Assembly: GCA_013398295.1 (NCBI GenBank)
Contig: VZSF01003173.1
Span: 126,492-190,491, forward strand
Source: Chionis minor
Lineage: Eukaryota > Chordata > Aves > Charadriiformes > Chionididae
Reading direction: 5' to 3'
Length of the DNA stretch: 64,000 bases
Every line of letters begins with the position of its first letter. Positions within the stretch are counted from its first letter, which is position 1. Of this stretch, positions 23,897 to 34,762 are shown in pieces. The translations under genes and the position numbers were made by a program. Under the pieces are notes generated by a model that searched no databases, was not told where the DNA came from, and worked only from the letters and a program-made list of their open reading frames with translations.

Positions 23897-24617
23897 TGTT
23901 GTGGTTTGGGCCAGATTTGCCCAAGCAGGTGGAACAATAGATGTTCCCTCTCTCCTGCTGAGCAGGAGAGAGAGAAGAAGAGAGACTAGTTTAGTAAGAA
24001 CTAAACTACTTTAATGAAATAAAAAGAATAAAATAGTAAAAAGAAACTAATGAAATATATACAAAACCATACCAGGTTCCCAGGATGACAATCACGTCAC
24101 CAGCAGGCACTGGGGAAGTCCCAGACTGGATTCAGTGATGGATGGGAACTGGATTATGAATCTGGATTCAGGAAGACACGGATTGGGATCAAAGGCAGAC
24201 AAACAGACAGAGTCCTCCTTGGATGCCGGCCATTGAAGAAAGAGGGCTGACCCTTTGGTCCCTCAGCTTTTATACTGAGCATGATGCAGATGGGATGGAA
24301 TACCTTGTTGGTCAGTTTTGGGTCACCTGTCCTGTCTGCTCCTCCCTACATGTGTGACACATCTATGCTTTTCCATTTCCAACCCTCCAATGGGGCAAAT
24401 AACAAAGTGAGCTGACCTTGGTTGTTATAGCAATGAGTATAAGCAAGGGCCTCTCTGCATACCATGCCTTGGCATCAGCTATAAACATTGGCCTTATGAC
24501 TCTGAGAGTGAACAACTTTCTGCACGACATGCTGCTAATTTCAACAGTTAGATGACGCCCAGTTAGAAAGCGGAGTTACTGAACAAAATTGGTCCTGTTT
24601 TACCTCAAAGCAGGAAA
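23897..24617 (-). mobile_element. LTR, family B, full-length reference copy
   Basis: A 721-base element starting TGTTGTGGTTTGGGCC on the plus strand and ending CCTGTTTTACCTCAAAGCAGGAAA. Read on the minus strand this is a slightly damaged TGTCCTG... start. It keeps the segment missing from 14698-15242, including minus-strand CATGCTCAGTATAAAAGCTG (about 24269-24288), a convincing TATA box. On the plus strand TTTATTGTA-type poly(A) sequence is replaced by AT-rich DNA near 24010-24060. Flanks GAAGA and GAAGC differ at one base. Solo LTR. Confidence 0.8.
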
Positions 24618-24982
24618 GAAGCCAATCAACCAAGAGATACAAATGCATAGTAAGCTAGCCTTCAGGAGATCCACATCAAAAAATGACTTGTTTAGTATAT
24701 GAAATAAAACATTTTTAAAACATTCACTACACATATTTAGTAAAGGAATTGTTGTTTTCTTATGGAGTAATCAACATGTTAAGGCTATTGTAGATACCAC
24801 TGTTGTTTTCAAATTTCCTTTTTAAAAATATGGAATTTTTTACTTAAATATTTGTGCCTCAACTTGTCTCAGACAAGTGTCTTCCCTGTTATTTATCTCA
24901 GTGCCTATAATCAGCTGGAAGACCACATGCGTGAAATTCTGGGCACTTGTCAGGGTATAAAATTTCCATGTTTATGGGTTTG
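24618..24982. other. No gene seen
   Basis: Short AT-rich unique spacer between an LTR and a CR1 end. No coding or repeat signal recognised. Confidence 0.55.
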
Positions 24983-25385
24983 GAGTCATAGAATCATAGA
25001 CTATCTCAAGTTGGAAGAGACTCATAAGGCTCATTGAGTCTAACTCCCTTGTCCTTGCAGGAGTGTCTAAAACTAAATCATATGACTAAGAGAGTTGTCT
25101 AGATGGTCCTTGAATTCTGACAGGCTTGGTGCTGTGACTGCTTCCCTTGGGAGCCTGATCTGGTGACCAACCACCCTCTCAATGAAGAACCTTTTCCTGA
25201 TGTCCAACCTGAACTTCCCTGATGCAGCTTCATTCCATTTTCTTGTGTCCTATTGCTGGTCACCGGAGAGATGCAATCAGCACCTTTGCCTCCTCTGTTC
25301 CCCTTGAGGAAGTTGTACACTGCAATGAGGTTACCCTTCAGGCTTCTCTTCTCCAAGATGAACAAATTAAGTGACCAAACCAGCC
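24983..25385 (-). mobile_element. CR1 3' end, minus strand
   Basis: Plus-strand start GAGTCATAGAATCATAGA is the reverse complement of a CR1 tail. GTTGGAAGAGACTCATAAGG follows, then antisense ORF2 sequence. On the minus strand 25099-25365 reads MFILEKRSLKGNLIAVYNFL and NRTQENGMKLHQG, the decayed CR1 ORF2 C-terminus. Truncated near 25385. Confidence 0.85.
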
Positions 25386-26609
25386 TACTCCTTCTGTAGT
25401 CAAAAGGGTTTTAAACAATGACCTTTTGAGTATACTGGAAAAAGACTATGTTCAAACCACATTTTATAGAACAAGAGAAGTTTTTTGGGAGAGATGTTGG
25501 GAATGTTTCTACATTGAGATGTTTCTACGATTCCACCGTTCTTATTGCAGAAGTTGTGTATGACATCCAAATTACATTTTAGTACTCTTTACTTATCTTT
25601 TAGGGGATTAATGTGTTTTAGTTCTTTTTTATTTGGGGAAAAGACATGGTTAATATGGGAAAAATGGAGTTTGTGAGACATAGATTTGATTCCCAGTTCT
25701 GTCATCCTATGTGATCTTAGGTAAATCATCCAATTCACTATGCCTATAAGTATTTCTTTATAGCAGTGCAGATTAAACAGGCTGTCTAGATATGACCTAA
25801 CCAAGAACAGGAGACAATGAAATGAAGAATAAAATACTTAGGGAAGAGCTGCAAAATTTTCAGATCCAAATTGGTGCTACAAAATAAGGAATTACTTGCT
25901 TTGTCTATACTTCTAAATGACATCTTGGGAAATAATATACAGTCTTGAAGCCAAGGATACAGGCAAGACCACAGCAAGATTTCTTGGGGGTAATACCTTC
26001 TAAAACTGAAAGCTTGTATGCACACCATGTAGCACCTGGACCTCAATTTCCTCTGAGTTCCAAGTGGACCCCTGTCTCTAGGACAATGTGACTATTTTTG
26101 TCTATTTTTGTACCTGTTCAATATGTTTCAAAGGTTACAATGGCTTTTTTTTTTTTTTTCAGCCCATCAGATGAGTGTTTCTGCAGCATGAAACGTGAGG
26201 GCTATATTGCACTCTCTGGTGTGTGGTGTGAGGGTCCATGGTTGTCCTGAGGATGCAAGATCAGAAACCAGTACTGGAGGATTTCATAGGACAGAGAGAA
26301 TCATCCAGATGTGTTCTTGTTCACACTGCCTTTTGGGAGTTTGTCCTCAGAATAACTTTCCCCAGAATAACACCTGCATTTTGTTTTAATCAGAGGAGGC
26401 TAAACAGGACCAAGAAGAGAGTTAATAAACAAACAGTGTGGAAAGTCAGGGGCTCATATTTTATCTAGCAAGTCAGGCAGGTTTGAAAGCCTGCTGAGAG
26501 GAATGGGAACAAGTAATTTGGCCTCAGAAACTGTGAAAAGCCCCTAGAATCCACAGAAGGGACTGCAGGCTGATTGCTTGAATTGAATTCTGGAACAAAT
26601 TACTGCCTT
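25386..26609. other. No gene seen
   Basis: AT-rich with a poly(T) run at about 26143-26159. The part from 26160 to 26520 is less AT-rich and might include further CR1 or another old repeat leading into the CR1 end at 26610, but I cannot support a family. Confidence 0.45.
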
Positions 26610-26795
26610 GAAAGAACATGGTGCGCAGGGAGGCTGTGTAGTCTGCATTCTTGGGAATATTGAAAAGCTGGACGTGGTCCTGGACGACTGGCTTTAGGTA
26701 GTCCTGCTTGAGCAGGGGCATTGGACCAGATGACCTCCAGAGGTCCAGTCCGAACTCAACAATTCTATGATTCTGTGATTCTGTGTTTCTGTGAA
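26610..26795 (+). mobile_element. CR1 3' end, plus strand
   Basis: Contains AGGGAGGCTGTGTAGTCTGC (CR1: REVV-S), GAGCAGGGGCATTGGACCAG, ATGACCTCCAGAGGTCC and the tail ATTCTATGATTCTGTGATTC, which continues as further degenerate TTCTGTG units to about 26792. The 5' limit is uncertain because the upstream part is too diverged. Confidence 0.85.
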
Positions 26796-28524
26796 CATAG
26801 GCCCAGGACTAGTTATCTGAGCTTCTCCTCACCCCAGTTCCACATTTTGCCAGATTATTCATTCTGAATTATCTCTTAAAATTAAATATTCAGGTTCAAT
26901 AATACACACATGATCTCTAAACCATGAAGACTTTAATAGAGAATGTGCAATTGTGGAAACAATTCAGCAAGATTTTTTTTAACCATCAGAAGCACGTTTA
27001 AATACTTGAATATCGCTGCATGCCTAAAACAGATTTTTGCAATGTTGACAGATTTTTTTTTTTTCTGAGCCAATCTAATGAATTCAAGCTCAGTAGTTAA
27101 AAGTTATATGTGTCAATATACTTTGCGTCATATATAGATTATATTTAACTAGACAACAAGTTCTTAATTCAACTTTATTTCCTTCAGGTCTTTAAAACTT
27201 TTTTAGAGTCTTCTTTAGTTTTAACTGATCTATATGACTTCAGCCAATTTTAAAATGTTATCACTTGCCTAGTTACTCTGTTTATTCCATTTAGTCTCCC
27301 ATCTCTTGATCATTTTCTGTGTTAAAACTGTACATTACTTCTTGTTACATAAATGGCTTCCCTACTAATATCTTTTTGGGGAAAAAAGATAAAAACCCAT
27401 TTATAAAAATCAGTCCTGTGATCTAATGCTTCTTAATGTGGTATTCCATTATTTTTATCTTCATTGTTTTATAACGGTTCCCAAAGACTTCAGTGACTTA
27501 ATGATATTTAGTGGTTTAAACAACAACAAAACTCTCTTAGTTTTCTTTGATTTGTTAAATTTAAAATGTTATTTATTAAATAATGTGTTTCTGATGTATA
27601 TATTTAGAAACTGGATATGTTTTGATATGACATAATAATATATTTTCCCAGTATTTTTCAGTTCATGGCCAGTTTCATTTGACTTTCATAAAAACCTCTG
27701 CAATGTAAAGTACAATAGTACTAATATCATCATAGCATATCTGAAATAGTGACCACTAATATGGCAATATGCAAAAATGAGTATGAGAGAAACTAGGTCA
27801 TCAATGCTGATATCACTGAAGTATCTACACCTTACAAAATAACATTTATTGGTCAACTGACCAGACAACCTAAATTTACTGTCAGGTTCAGGAATGTTCT
27901 TTTTCTTCTGAGTAATGGAATAATGAATCCTGATTTCTACTTCTCCTTACTGATTTAATTCTGATCAAAACCACTTACAGTGAATAAATCTAAGCTAAAC
28001 AAGCAGCATTTGGAGGGTACTGGAAACATAGCTAAGTTTCTGGTCAAATAGCAATCTTCTGTTGAAATGTTCTATGTAAAACCTTCTCCAGAGTATACAT
28101 TTTTAAAAGAAACTTCAAACAGTAACTAGAATTTACCCAAACATAGAAACACAAACATAATGACGCGAAATTCTTAGCACTCATATAAGATACTGTGTTT
28201 CACACTGTAATTCGTTTTTCTTTAGGAATTCCCAAAAAAAGAAATAAAGAGATAAATAAAAAAAATAAACAAAAGAATTGTCGTCTTGCTTTTACATGGT
28301 GTGTGTTAACAATACTGACCTGGACCTGAGCTATATTCAGGGTCAAATTCCCTTGCAGTTTCTTTCATATACAAATAAACATGTACTTCTCTCTTGACAT
28401 CTTTAAAAAATGGTATTTCAAATGACAGTAAGTATCTTATTGTAAGTGACTCTTTTGCAGTTTCTTGACAAATCTCTTGCAAGTAGCAAGCTTACTAAAT
28501 GGAAAGTACCTGCAAGGATTTGAC

Positions 28525-28621
28525 AATGCAGTCCAAGATGTTAAAGGTATTATTCTTACATTAATGCAGTCCAAGATGTTAAAGGTATTATTCTTACATT
28601 AATGAAGGTATTATTCTTACA
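28525..28621. repeat. 38-bp tandem repeat, about 2.5 units
   Basis: Units at 28525-28562 and 28563-28600 are identical (starting AATGCAGTCCAAGATG, ending TATTCTTACATT). A third, shortened unit at 28601-28621 keeps AATG joined to AAGGTATTATTCTTACA, so 16 or so internal bases are missing. This is a small, recent replication-slippage duplication. It is a likely length-variable site. Confidence 0.93.
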
Positions 28622-31600
28622 GCCAATGTATTTGGCTAAGACTTTTTGAATGCACTAGGAGTTTTCTCCACCCATATTAAAGTCTACCAAACAGAGTTTA
28701 AGAGGACAATATATTGCTTGGTGCCTGGAGTCTTATCCTCTTGAGAAAGAAGAAAACATGAGGGCAAAAAACATTGTAAAATGTTACACTAAAGGGATAG
28801 AAGTTAAACTGCATTCGGTTAATTTCTTCATGTCTCAAATGCTTTCACCCAGTTAGTATTGCAGGCCTGTGATTTTCTGTATATAATGAAAAAATGAATT
28901 TATTAGTACATTTCCAAAATTGACAAGGAAACTTTTTTTCAGCAGTCTGAATACCACATTACAAAACTATCTCTGAAGAGACAACTTTCTTTGTAGTGAA
29001 GAATTAAAGCAGATGCATAGGTAAAATGACTATAGGAGTACTTTCTGCATGTCTTCTAGTGTTTTATTTACACCAATAGGCATGTTTAGTGTGGCTATTA
29101 AGTAAATATTTTATTAGTCAAAGTTAGACACCTATTCAGCGGTGTTCACAGAGTTTTTTCTCCAAAACTACTTTTAGAGGGTGTTAGTGTCCAAAGTATT
29201 TTTGAAGATCCAAAAAGGATTACTGTCTGAGCAATGCAGAAGATCTCTTTTCAAAAATAAATTTTGTGCAGCAGAGGAAAAGAGAGCAAATATAAAGTGA
29301 TGACCTACTGAGATCTATCTGGACAGAAAATGCATACTTTCTTTTAGTGCACTGCCCTGTGCATTCTATTACGTTTAATATACCTCTGATAAAGGTAGAG
29401 CAGAGTTCAATCAGTAGTGGTCACTTTAAACCAAGGTTCATGAAAAGAACATTTGAATTGCCTGTTCCTTTACACACAAGTGACTCTCTTTAGATGGAGA
29501 TAATAACTTTACTTTTCACTTCTTTCACTGCTTTTACTTAGTACAGGTATCTGCTGTGTCATATTAACTCACTTTGCTCCCAAATATTTAAAAAAAGAAA
29601 TAAACACACAAGATTTTCAGTCACATGAATATAGGATTTAACACATCGCCAAGAATAATCGCTATTTTGCAATTAGCAAAGAACAAGGCAGCCCTGGAAC
29701 AAAGGGCTAGTTAGCCTTTCAGTTTGGGTTAGATCCTCCTTCTTCCTCTGAAGAGCTGGAAGCTTACTAACACTGTTCAGCACAGCCATGCACAGTGATT
29801 AAGGGGAAATGTTCACTTAGAGAATGCTTGTGGCTATCTTGAATATAATAGCGATGCAGAAGAGCAGACGATACAAAACTGCTGCTTCCCTGAGGCTGCA
29901 GAAGAACTTTTAGATTAGCTCTGCTCTTGTTCTGAGGATTTTTCACATATTTCCTGGTGCTTGCTGAGTACCCAGAGAAGCTAATGAATTTGAGGATGGG
30001 AATAATCCAACTTCTTCAATTACACTATTCTGCTAAAGTCTTGTGATATGTAGCCATATATCTGCCCACAAATAGAGCTTTTAAGTGTCTTCATTTCTTC
30101 CAGAATATTTGTCTTTGAAAAGGCACTTCCACCCACAGAAATGGAGTGTCCTTTATCTGTTAAGTATGTATTTTATCTCTAATCTAAATCTCTGACCATT
30201 CAATATCATCTGCAGTGCCTTTTCTTCCCAATCTATAGTACATTTTGCTTAAATTGGGCACACTGTGCTTTAAATTTCAGTTCTAAATGATCTATCTAGG
30301 TATTAAAGTTGCATTTAAGCACTTTGTAGTGCTGGATAATTGATGCTTTAAGTTTCTTCTGCCTTTTTACTAGTGGTTTCATAGGGTTCATTTGAAGGTA
30401 AAGCACCACCCGAGAGAGGTAATTGGGGGGTGTTGGCTGAGAGCTGAGCCTAATGTAATTCACAAAATCTATTGCCTTAAAATTCTGAATACATTTCCAG
30501 GGAGTTCTGCCAGGATAACCAATCTGTGGTCTTATCATGGGTGCTAAGAAGTACAGCAGTTATGTTGTGTTAAAATTTCTATAGGTAAAAAGAACACACA
30601 CACATAATTCAGGAAATAGTAACTATTTCTCAATTAAAGAAATGCCAAGAGTTGCAATTTGTACATACTGTGGCCACAGGAAAGAAACAGGAAAACATTA
30701 ATCCCTTTAAACAATTAGTGACAGAAAAGATCATGACATCTGTTGTATAATGGTACTAAAAGCCTGTTTAGAGTACACACATAATACATTTTAGATTAGA
30801 TTGATATTCTATAACTGATTAAACATCATTATAATATAAGAATTACTACAGCACTGTATAAATTATTATAAAAATGCTTTAAAGTTAACGTGGGGATTGC
30901 AATCTTTTAATAACAGAAGTGTTATGGAGTCTGAGTGTTTTCTGCAAACAATAAGTACATCTCCTGATAACAACTAAAGAGAAAAATCTGTCTCTCTGGA
31001 AGTGATAAAATTCTCCAAACTTAGATGTCCTATCTCAGACTTCCATGTCAGATTACTAACTATGATGCAATGTCCCTGACTTTCTGGAGTGGCAGATAGA
31101 GGCCAAGCTGGATCTTCTGGGACATCTACAATAACAATACTTTATCTGCTAGTGGAACTTAATCCACCTGAGATATCCATAGGTTTCCCTGTGCAGTGAT
31201 CATCAGACTAATGCACCCTGTTCCTCAGGCTTTGCTGGTGACTCTATCCATCCAAAGAGACAGCTTAACCTCAAATTTTTTGTGTTGTACTAGTTTTCTA
31301 AGTATTTATTTTAAAAAATGTGATTTTTTAACACTGTAGAAACTCTGGTAGACCACTGCAAGAATACTGTCCAATAAGAACACGTGGATTTATTTAGTAA
31401 TCCCAGATATATCTCATTGTCTGTCTGGAAACACTAATCAGGTGAGTTTGCTTACTTTTAATTTACCAGTGAGGGGTTTGAAATACTGTTTTTTTATTTA
31501 CTACTGTCCCTCTGTATAACACTACTCAGAGGATTACATGTCATAATGACAAAATGCCTGTTTATATTATGTACTCTTGCTACCCTGACTATCAGAACAA

Positions 31601-32337
31601 CCGCATTAACAAATTATTGGTGGAAAAACTTTAATAAAATCCCCCAAACACAAGGCCTCATCTCCTAGTATGCTGCTTTATTGTGGGTTTGATTGTTTAT
31701 TTGTTTGTTTGTTTTTTAATGATACTGGAAGAGTAGATGGTAGATGGCAAGAGGAACCATGAGAAATATTCTTTTCCCAGTTCCTCGCAGAGAGACAAAA
31801 TCCTGATCTTAGAAATGTGTAGAAATAGCCATGTTTTAAGTGTTCTATTACATTGTTTGTTTGTGTACAATTTACTAACTGCTCATGCTCTGAATTAGGC
31901 ATAGAGGGCATATGTAATTGAATGAGTGGAAATATTGATTTGTTTTAAAATTGACAGTCTGGTTCAATTTTGAAGTTTGAGCTGTCTCTCTCAATACTTG
32001 GAACTGTGGAAATCTACCTTCAATATTTTAACAGCCATTTTAATAGCACATTCCATAATGTAAAGATATTCTCAGTTCTATCCTGAAATGCTATTCAGGT
32101 CCCCTATCTTGGCTTTTTTTACTGAGACTACTAACAGCATTAAAATTATATCACAAAACTGAGAAGAGGCAAAGAAATTGGCTAACAGCAAGATTAGTAT
32201 GGATTAAGTGCTCAGCAATATTTTCCTTTGGATTTTCTCTTAGTAAGCACGTACATGCAATAAGCATACAAAATCAAGTTTCCTCATCTGTCCCGCCTGG
32301 TTTTGGCTGAGAAAGAGTGGTAACTCTGGGAAACTAA

Positions 32338-32364
32338 GCAGATGCTGATTTCTGCAGCATCTGC
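32338..32364. repeat. Perfect 10-bp inverted repeat, 7-base loop
   Basis: GCAGATGCTG and CAGCATCTGC flank ATTTCTG. The stem does not extend beyond 10 pairs, so it is too short for a microRNA precursor. No associated gene. Confidence 0.8.
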
Positions 32365-33320
32365 CATGGGCTGTTTACTAAGTCTGGCAAAAGCAGCAGA
32401 TATAAATTGTAGAGAATTTGCACTACACACACAGGATAGGAAACCAACATGTTGACTGGTAGACAGATGGCTAGAGACAGTATTAATCCAGCAAAGACCT
32501 TCATTATGAATAGGTGTGCCTAGGATTGTGTGGCCAATTTTTTCAGTAACTCCACAATTCATTTTCTTTACATTAATAATGAAAGAGCCATTTGATAGAA
32601 GGAAGAAAGAGAAAGAAGTAGACTGACTCATAAAACTTCTAATTCAGACACAAGAGTTCCACAATTTTGGAATAAAAAAGTAGCTGTGTAGGCTTTCTAA
32701 GTAGGTCTGTTTAAGTTCTGATAATGCAAAATACTTGAGTAATTTTCCAGAAATTGTACACTCTAAGGTAAATAAATTAAATTCCCCAGTTTAGAATATA
32801 TGTGTTTTGCTTCTTTTGGGTGCTGTATGCAAGTATTTTTGCTATACCCATACCTTTTCACAGAATTTTTGCCTATCTATCTTATTCCACTGTACTGTTA
32901 TGAAATTTCCCTGATTTCACTCTGTAGCTGGGGCATACAGAAAGATCTGTATTTTACAGTCATGTTTTCCACAGTGTGTTAACTTAGATAACATATTTTT
33001 CATTGTATCTTCACAGAACATTTTTTTAATGAAAAAGTGGCTTCCTTAAACACTTTAGTCGTAACCCAAGCACTGAAAAGCAGAGGGCAGCCTTCTCTGA
33101 AACCTTTGCCAAGATCAAAAGATGAAAGGGTCAGAGAATAATCTCTGTAATGCTCACCTGGAAAAATTTAGACCTTTATCATGACAGAAAAAAATAGTTA
33201 TGTTTAGTAACTTTATGAATGCAATGAATCTATTGCATTTAGAGTGGTAATTATGTAACCATTGAGCTAATGGTGACAGTGTGGTATTTTATAGCAGTTT
33301 TGTTATGTTTCTTAAATATA

Positions 33321-33788
33321 GGATCATAGAATTAAAGAATTAAAGTTTGGGTTGGAACGGACCTTTAAAGATCATCTAGTCCACACCGCCTGCAATGGGC
33401 ATAGATTTCTTCCAACAGATCAGGTTGCTCAAAGCCCCATGAAACCTCATTTTGAATGCTTCCGGGGATGGGTCACCCTCAACTTTTCTGAGCAACCTCT
33501 GGGGAATCTTAGCTAAACCTACCCTCCTTCAGTTTAAAACCATTAGCCCTTGCCATATCACTACAGGCCTTGATAAAAAAGTATCTGTCCATCTTTCCTA
33601 TGAGACTCCTTTAAATATTGAAAGGCCACAATAAGGTCTCCCTGGAACCTTCTCCAGGCTAAACAACCCCAACTCTCCCAGCTTTCTTTGTAGGAGAGGT
33701 GTTCAAGCCCTCTGATCATTTTCATAGCCCTTCTCTGGATCTGTTCTAACAAGTCCATGTCTTTCTTGTGGTGGGGACACCAGGGCCC
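33321..33788 (-). mobile_element. CR1 3' end, minus strand, head-to-head with the next CR1
   Basis: The plus strand opens with GGATCATAGAATTAAAGAAT (worn CR1 tail), then GGTTGGAACGGACC and CTAGTCCACACC. It continues into antisense ORF2: on the minus strand, KMIRGLEHLSYKESWESWG and AFQYLKESHRK are readable. The copy stops abruptly at about 33788, where plus-strand CR1 coding sequence starts with no spacer. Confidence 0.88.
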
Positions 33789-34185
33789 TGTAACTAGCAG
33801 TGTTCCCCAAGGGTCAGTACTGGGTCCAGTCTTTCTCAACGTATTCATCAAGGACCTGGATGAGGCAACAGAGTGTACCCTCAGCAAGTTTGCTGATAAC
33901 ATGAAACTGGGACAAGTGGTTGACACACCAGAAGGCTGTGCAGCCATTCAGAGTGACCTGCATGGACTAGAGAGTTGGGTGGAGAGGAACCTAATGAAGT
34001 TCAACAAGGGCAAGTGTAGGGTCCTGCACCTATGGAGGAATAACCCCATGCACCGGTACACATTAGAGGTTGACCTGCTGGAAAGAAGCTCTTCAGAGAG
34101 GGACCTGGGAGTCCTGGTGGACAGCAGGATGACCATGAGGCAGCAATGTGCCCTTGTGGCCAAGACCAGTCCTGATGTGCATTAA
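33789..34185 (+). pseudogene. CR1 reverse-transcriptase fragment with altered catalytic motif
   Basis: An open frame that begins in the neighbouring antisense CR1 (from 33757) and continues here for about 132 codons. It includes SVPQGSVLGP (reverse-transcriptase motif) and, at 33889-33900, F-A-D-N where active LINE enzymes have the [FY]-A-D-D catalytic pair. The second metal-binding aspartate is therefore asparagine. Together with the truncation and downstream frameshift, this means it cannot be active. Confidence 0.85.
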
Positions 34186-34366
34186 AAAGAGCATGGCCAG
34201 CAGGTTGAGAGAGGTCATCGTCCTCCTCTACTCTGCCCTGGTGAAGCCACATCTGAAATACTGTGTCCGGTTCTGGGCTCCCCAGTTCAAGAAAGACAGA
34301 GAACTACAGGAAAGATTCCAGCAGAGGGCTATGAAGATGATCAAGGGAATGGAGCACCTCTCATGA
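34148..34366 (+). pseudogene. CR1 ORF2 fragment, second frame
   Basis: Carries [40 protein letters not shown] and [13 protein letters not shown], which continue ORF2 after the frame break near 34165. The apparent first 10 residues are out-of-frame sequence overlapping the previous fragment. Confidence 0.85.
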
Positions 34367-34373
34367 GGAAAGG

Positions 34374-34679
34374 TTGAGAGACCTGGGTCTGTTTAGCGTG
34401 GAGAAGAGAAGACTGAAAGGGGATCTCATCAATGCCTATAAATATCTAAAGGGTGGGCGTCAAGAGGATGGGACTGGACTCTTCTCAGTGGAGCCTGGTG
34501 ACAGCACAAGGGGCAATGCGCACAAGCTGGAAGACAAGAAATTCCATTTCAACATGAGGAAAAACTTTACTTTGCGAGTGACAGAGCACTGGAATAGGCT
34601 GCCCAGAGAGGTGGTGGAGTCTCCTTTTCTGGAGATATTCAAAATGCACCTGGACACAATTCTGTGCAATGAGCTCTAG
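34374..34679 (+). pseudogene. CR1 ORF2 C-terminus, third frame
   Basis: 101 codons with DLGLFSVEKRRLKGDLINAY at the start, NFTLRVTEHWNRLPREVVES near residues 65-84 and a normal CR1 ORF2 stop. This is the same segment as 13469-13783 and 63437-63772 on the other strand. Confidence 0.87.
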
Positions 34680-34762
34680 GTGAACTTTCTTTAGCAGGGG
34701 TGTTGGACTAGATGATCTCTAGAAGTCCCTTCCAACCCTTACCATTCTGTGATTCTGTGATA

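Larger units (their letters stand above)
26796..33320. other. No gene seen; long AT-rich interval
   Basis: About 6.5 kb without a recognisable exon, RNA gene or transposon. The longest stop-free stretch is 115 codons at 32284-32631 (-). It resembles no known protein, has no clear start context, and its length is not exceptional for chance. A 38-bp tandem repeat (28525-28621) and a short hairpin (32338-32364) lie inside and are listed separately. Confidence 0.55.
33789..34762 (+). mobile_element. CR1 LINE, best-preserved copy in the window
   Basis: 974 bases from the reverse-transcriptase domain to the 3' tail CATTCTGTGATTCTGTGATA. Translation gives TSSVPQGSVLGPVFLNVFIK, the catalytic-site region KFADNMKLGQ, RNLMKFNKGKCRVLH and [12 protein letters not shown]. 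After a frameshift come [13 protein letters not shown] and [15 protein letters not shown]. After a second break come DLGLFSVEKRRLKGDLINAY and EHWNRLPREVVESPF, ending at a natural stop at 34677-34679. Most ORF2 motifs are intact, so it is younger than the 19035 copy. It lacks the endonuclease and the N-terminal half of the reverse transcriptase. Confidence 0.93.

Noticed and set aside
32281..32350. GGTTTTGGCTGAGAAAGAGT as the start of an ERVL-type LTR
   Set aside because: It resembles the first 20 bases or so of family A (GGTTTCAGCTGGGAAAGAGT), but the similarity stops there and no TATA box, poly(A) signal or 3' end follows.
32284..32631. 115-codon minus-strand stretch as a possible exon or small gene
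   Set aside because: No recognisable domain, no coherent neighbouring exons and no promoter. Several stretches of similar length occur by chance in this window.
33321..34762. A single CR1 with 5' inversion (twin priming)
   Set aside because: Both halves have a CR1 3' tail at their outer end; a single inverted insertion would have only one.
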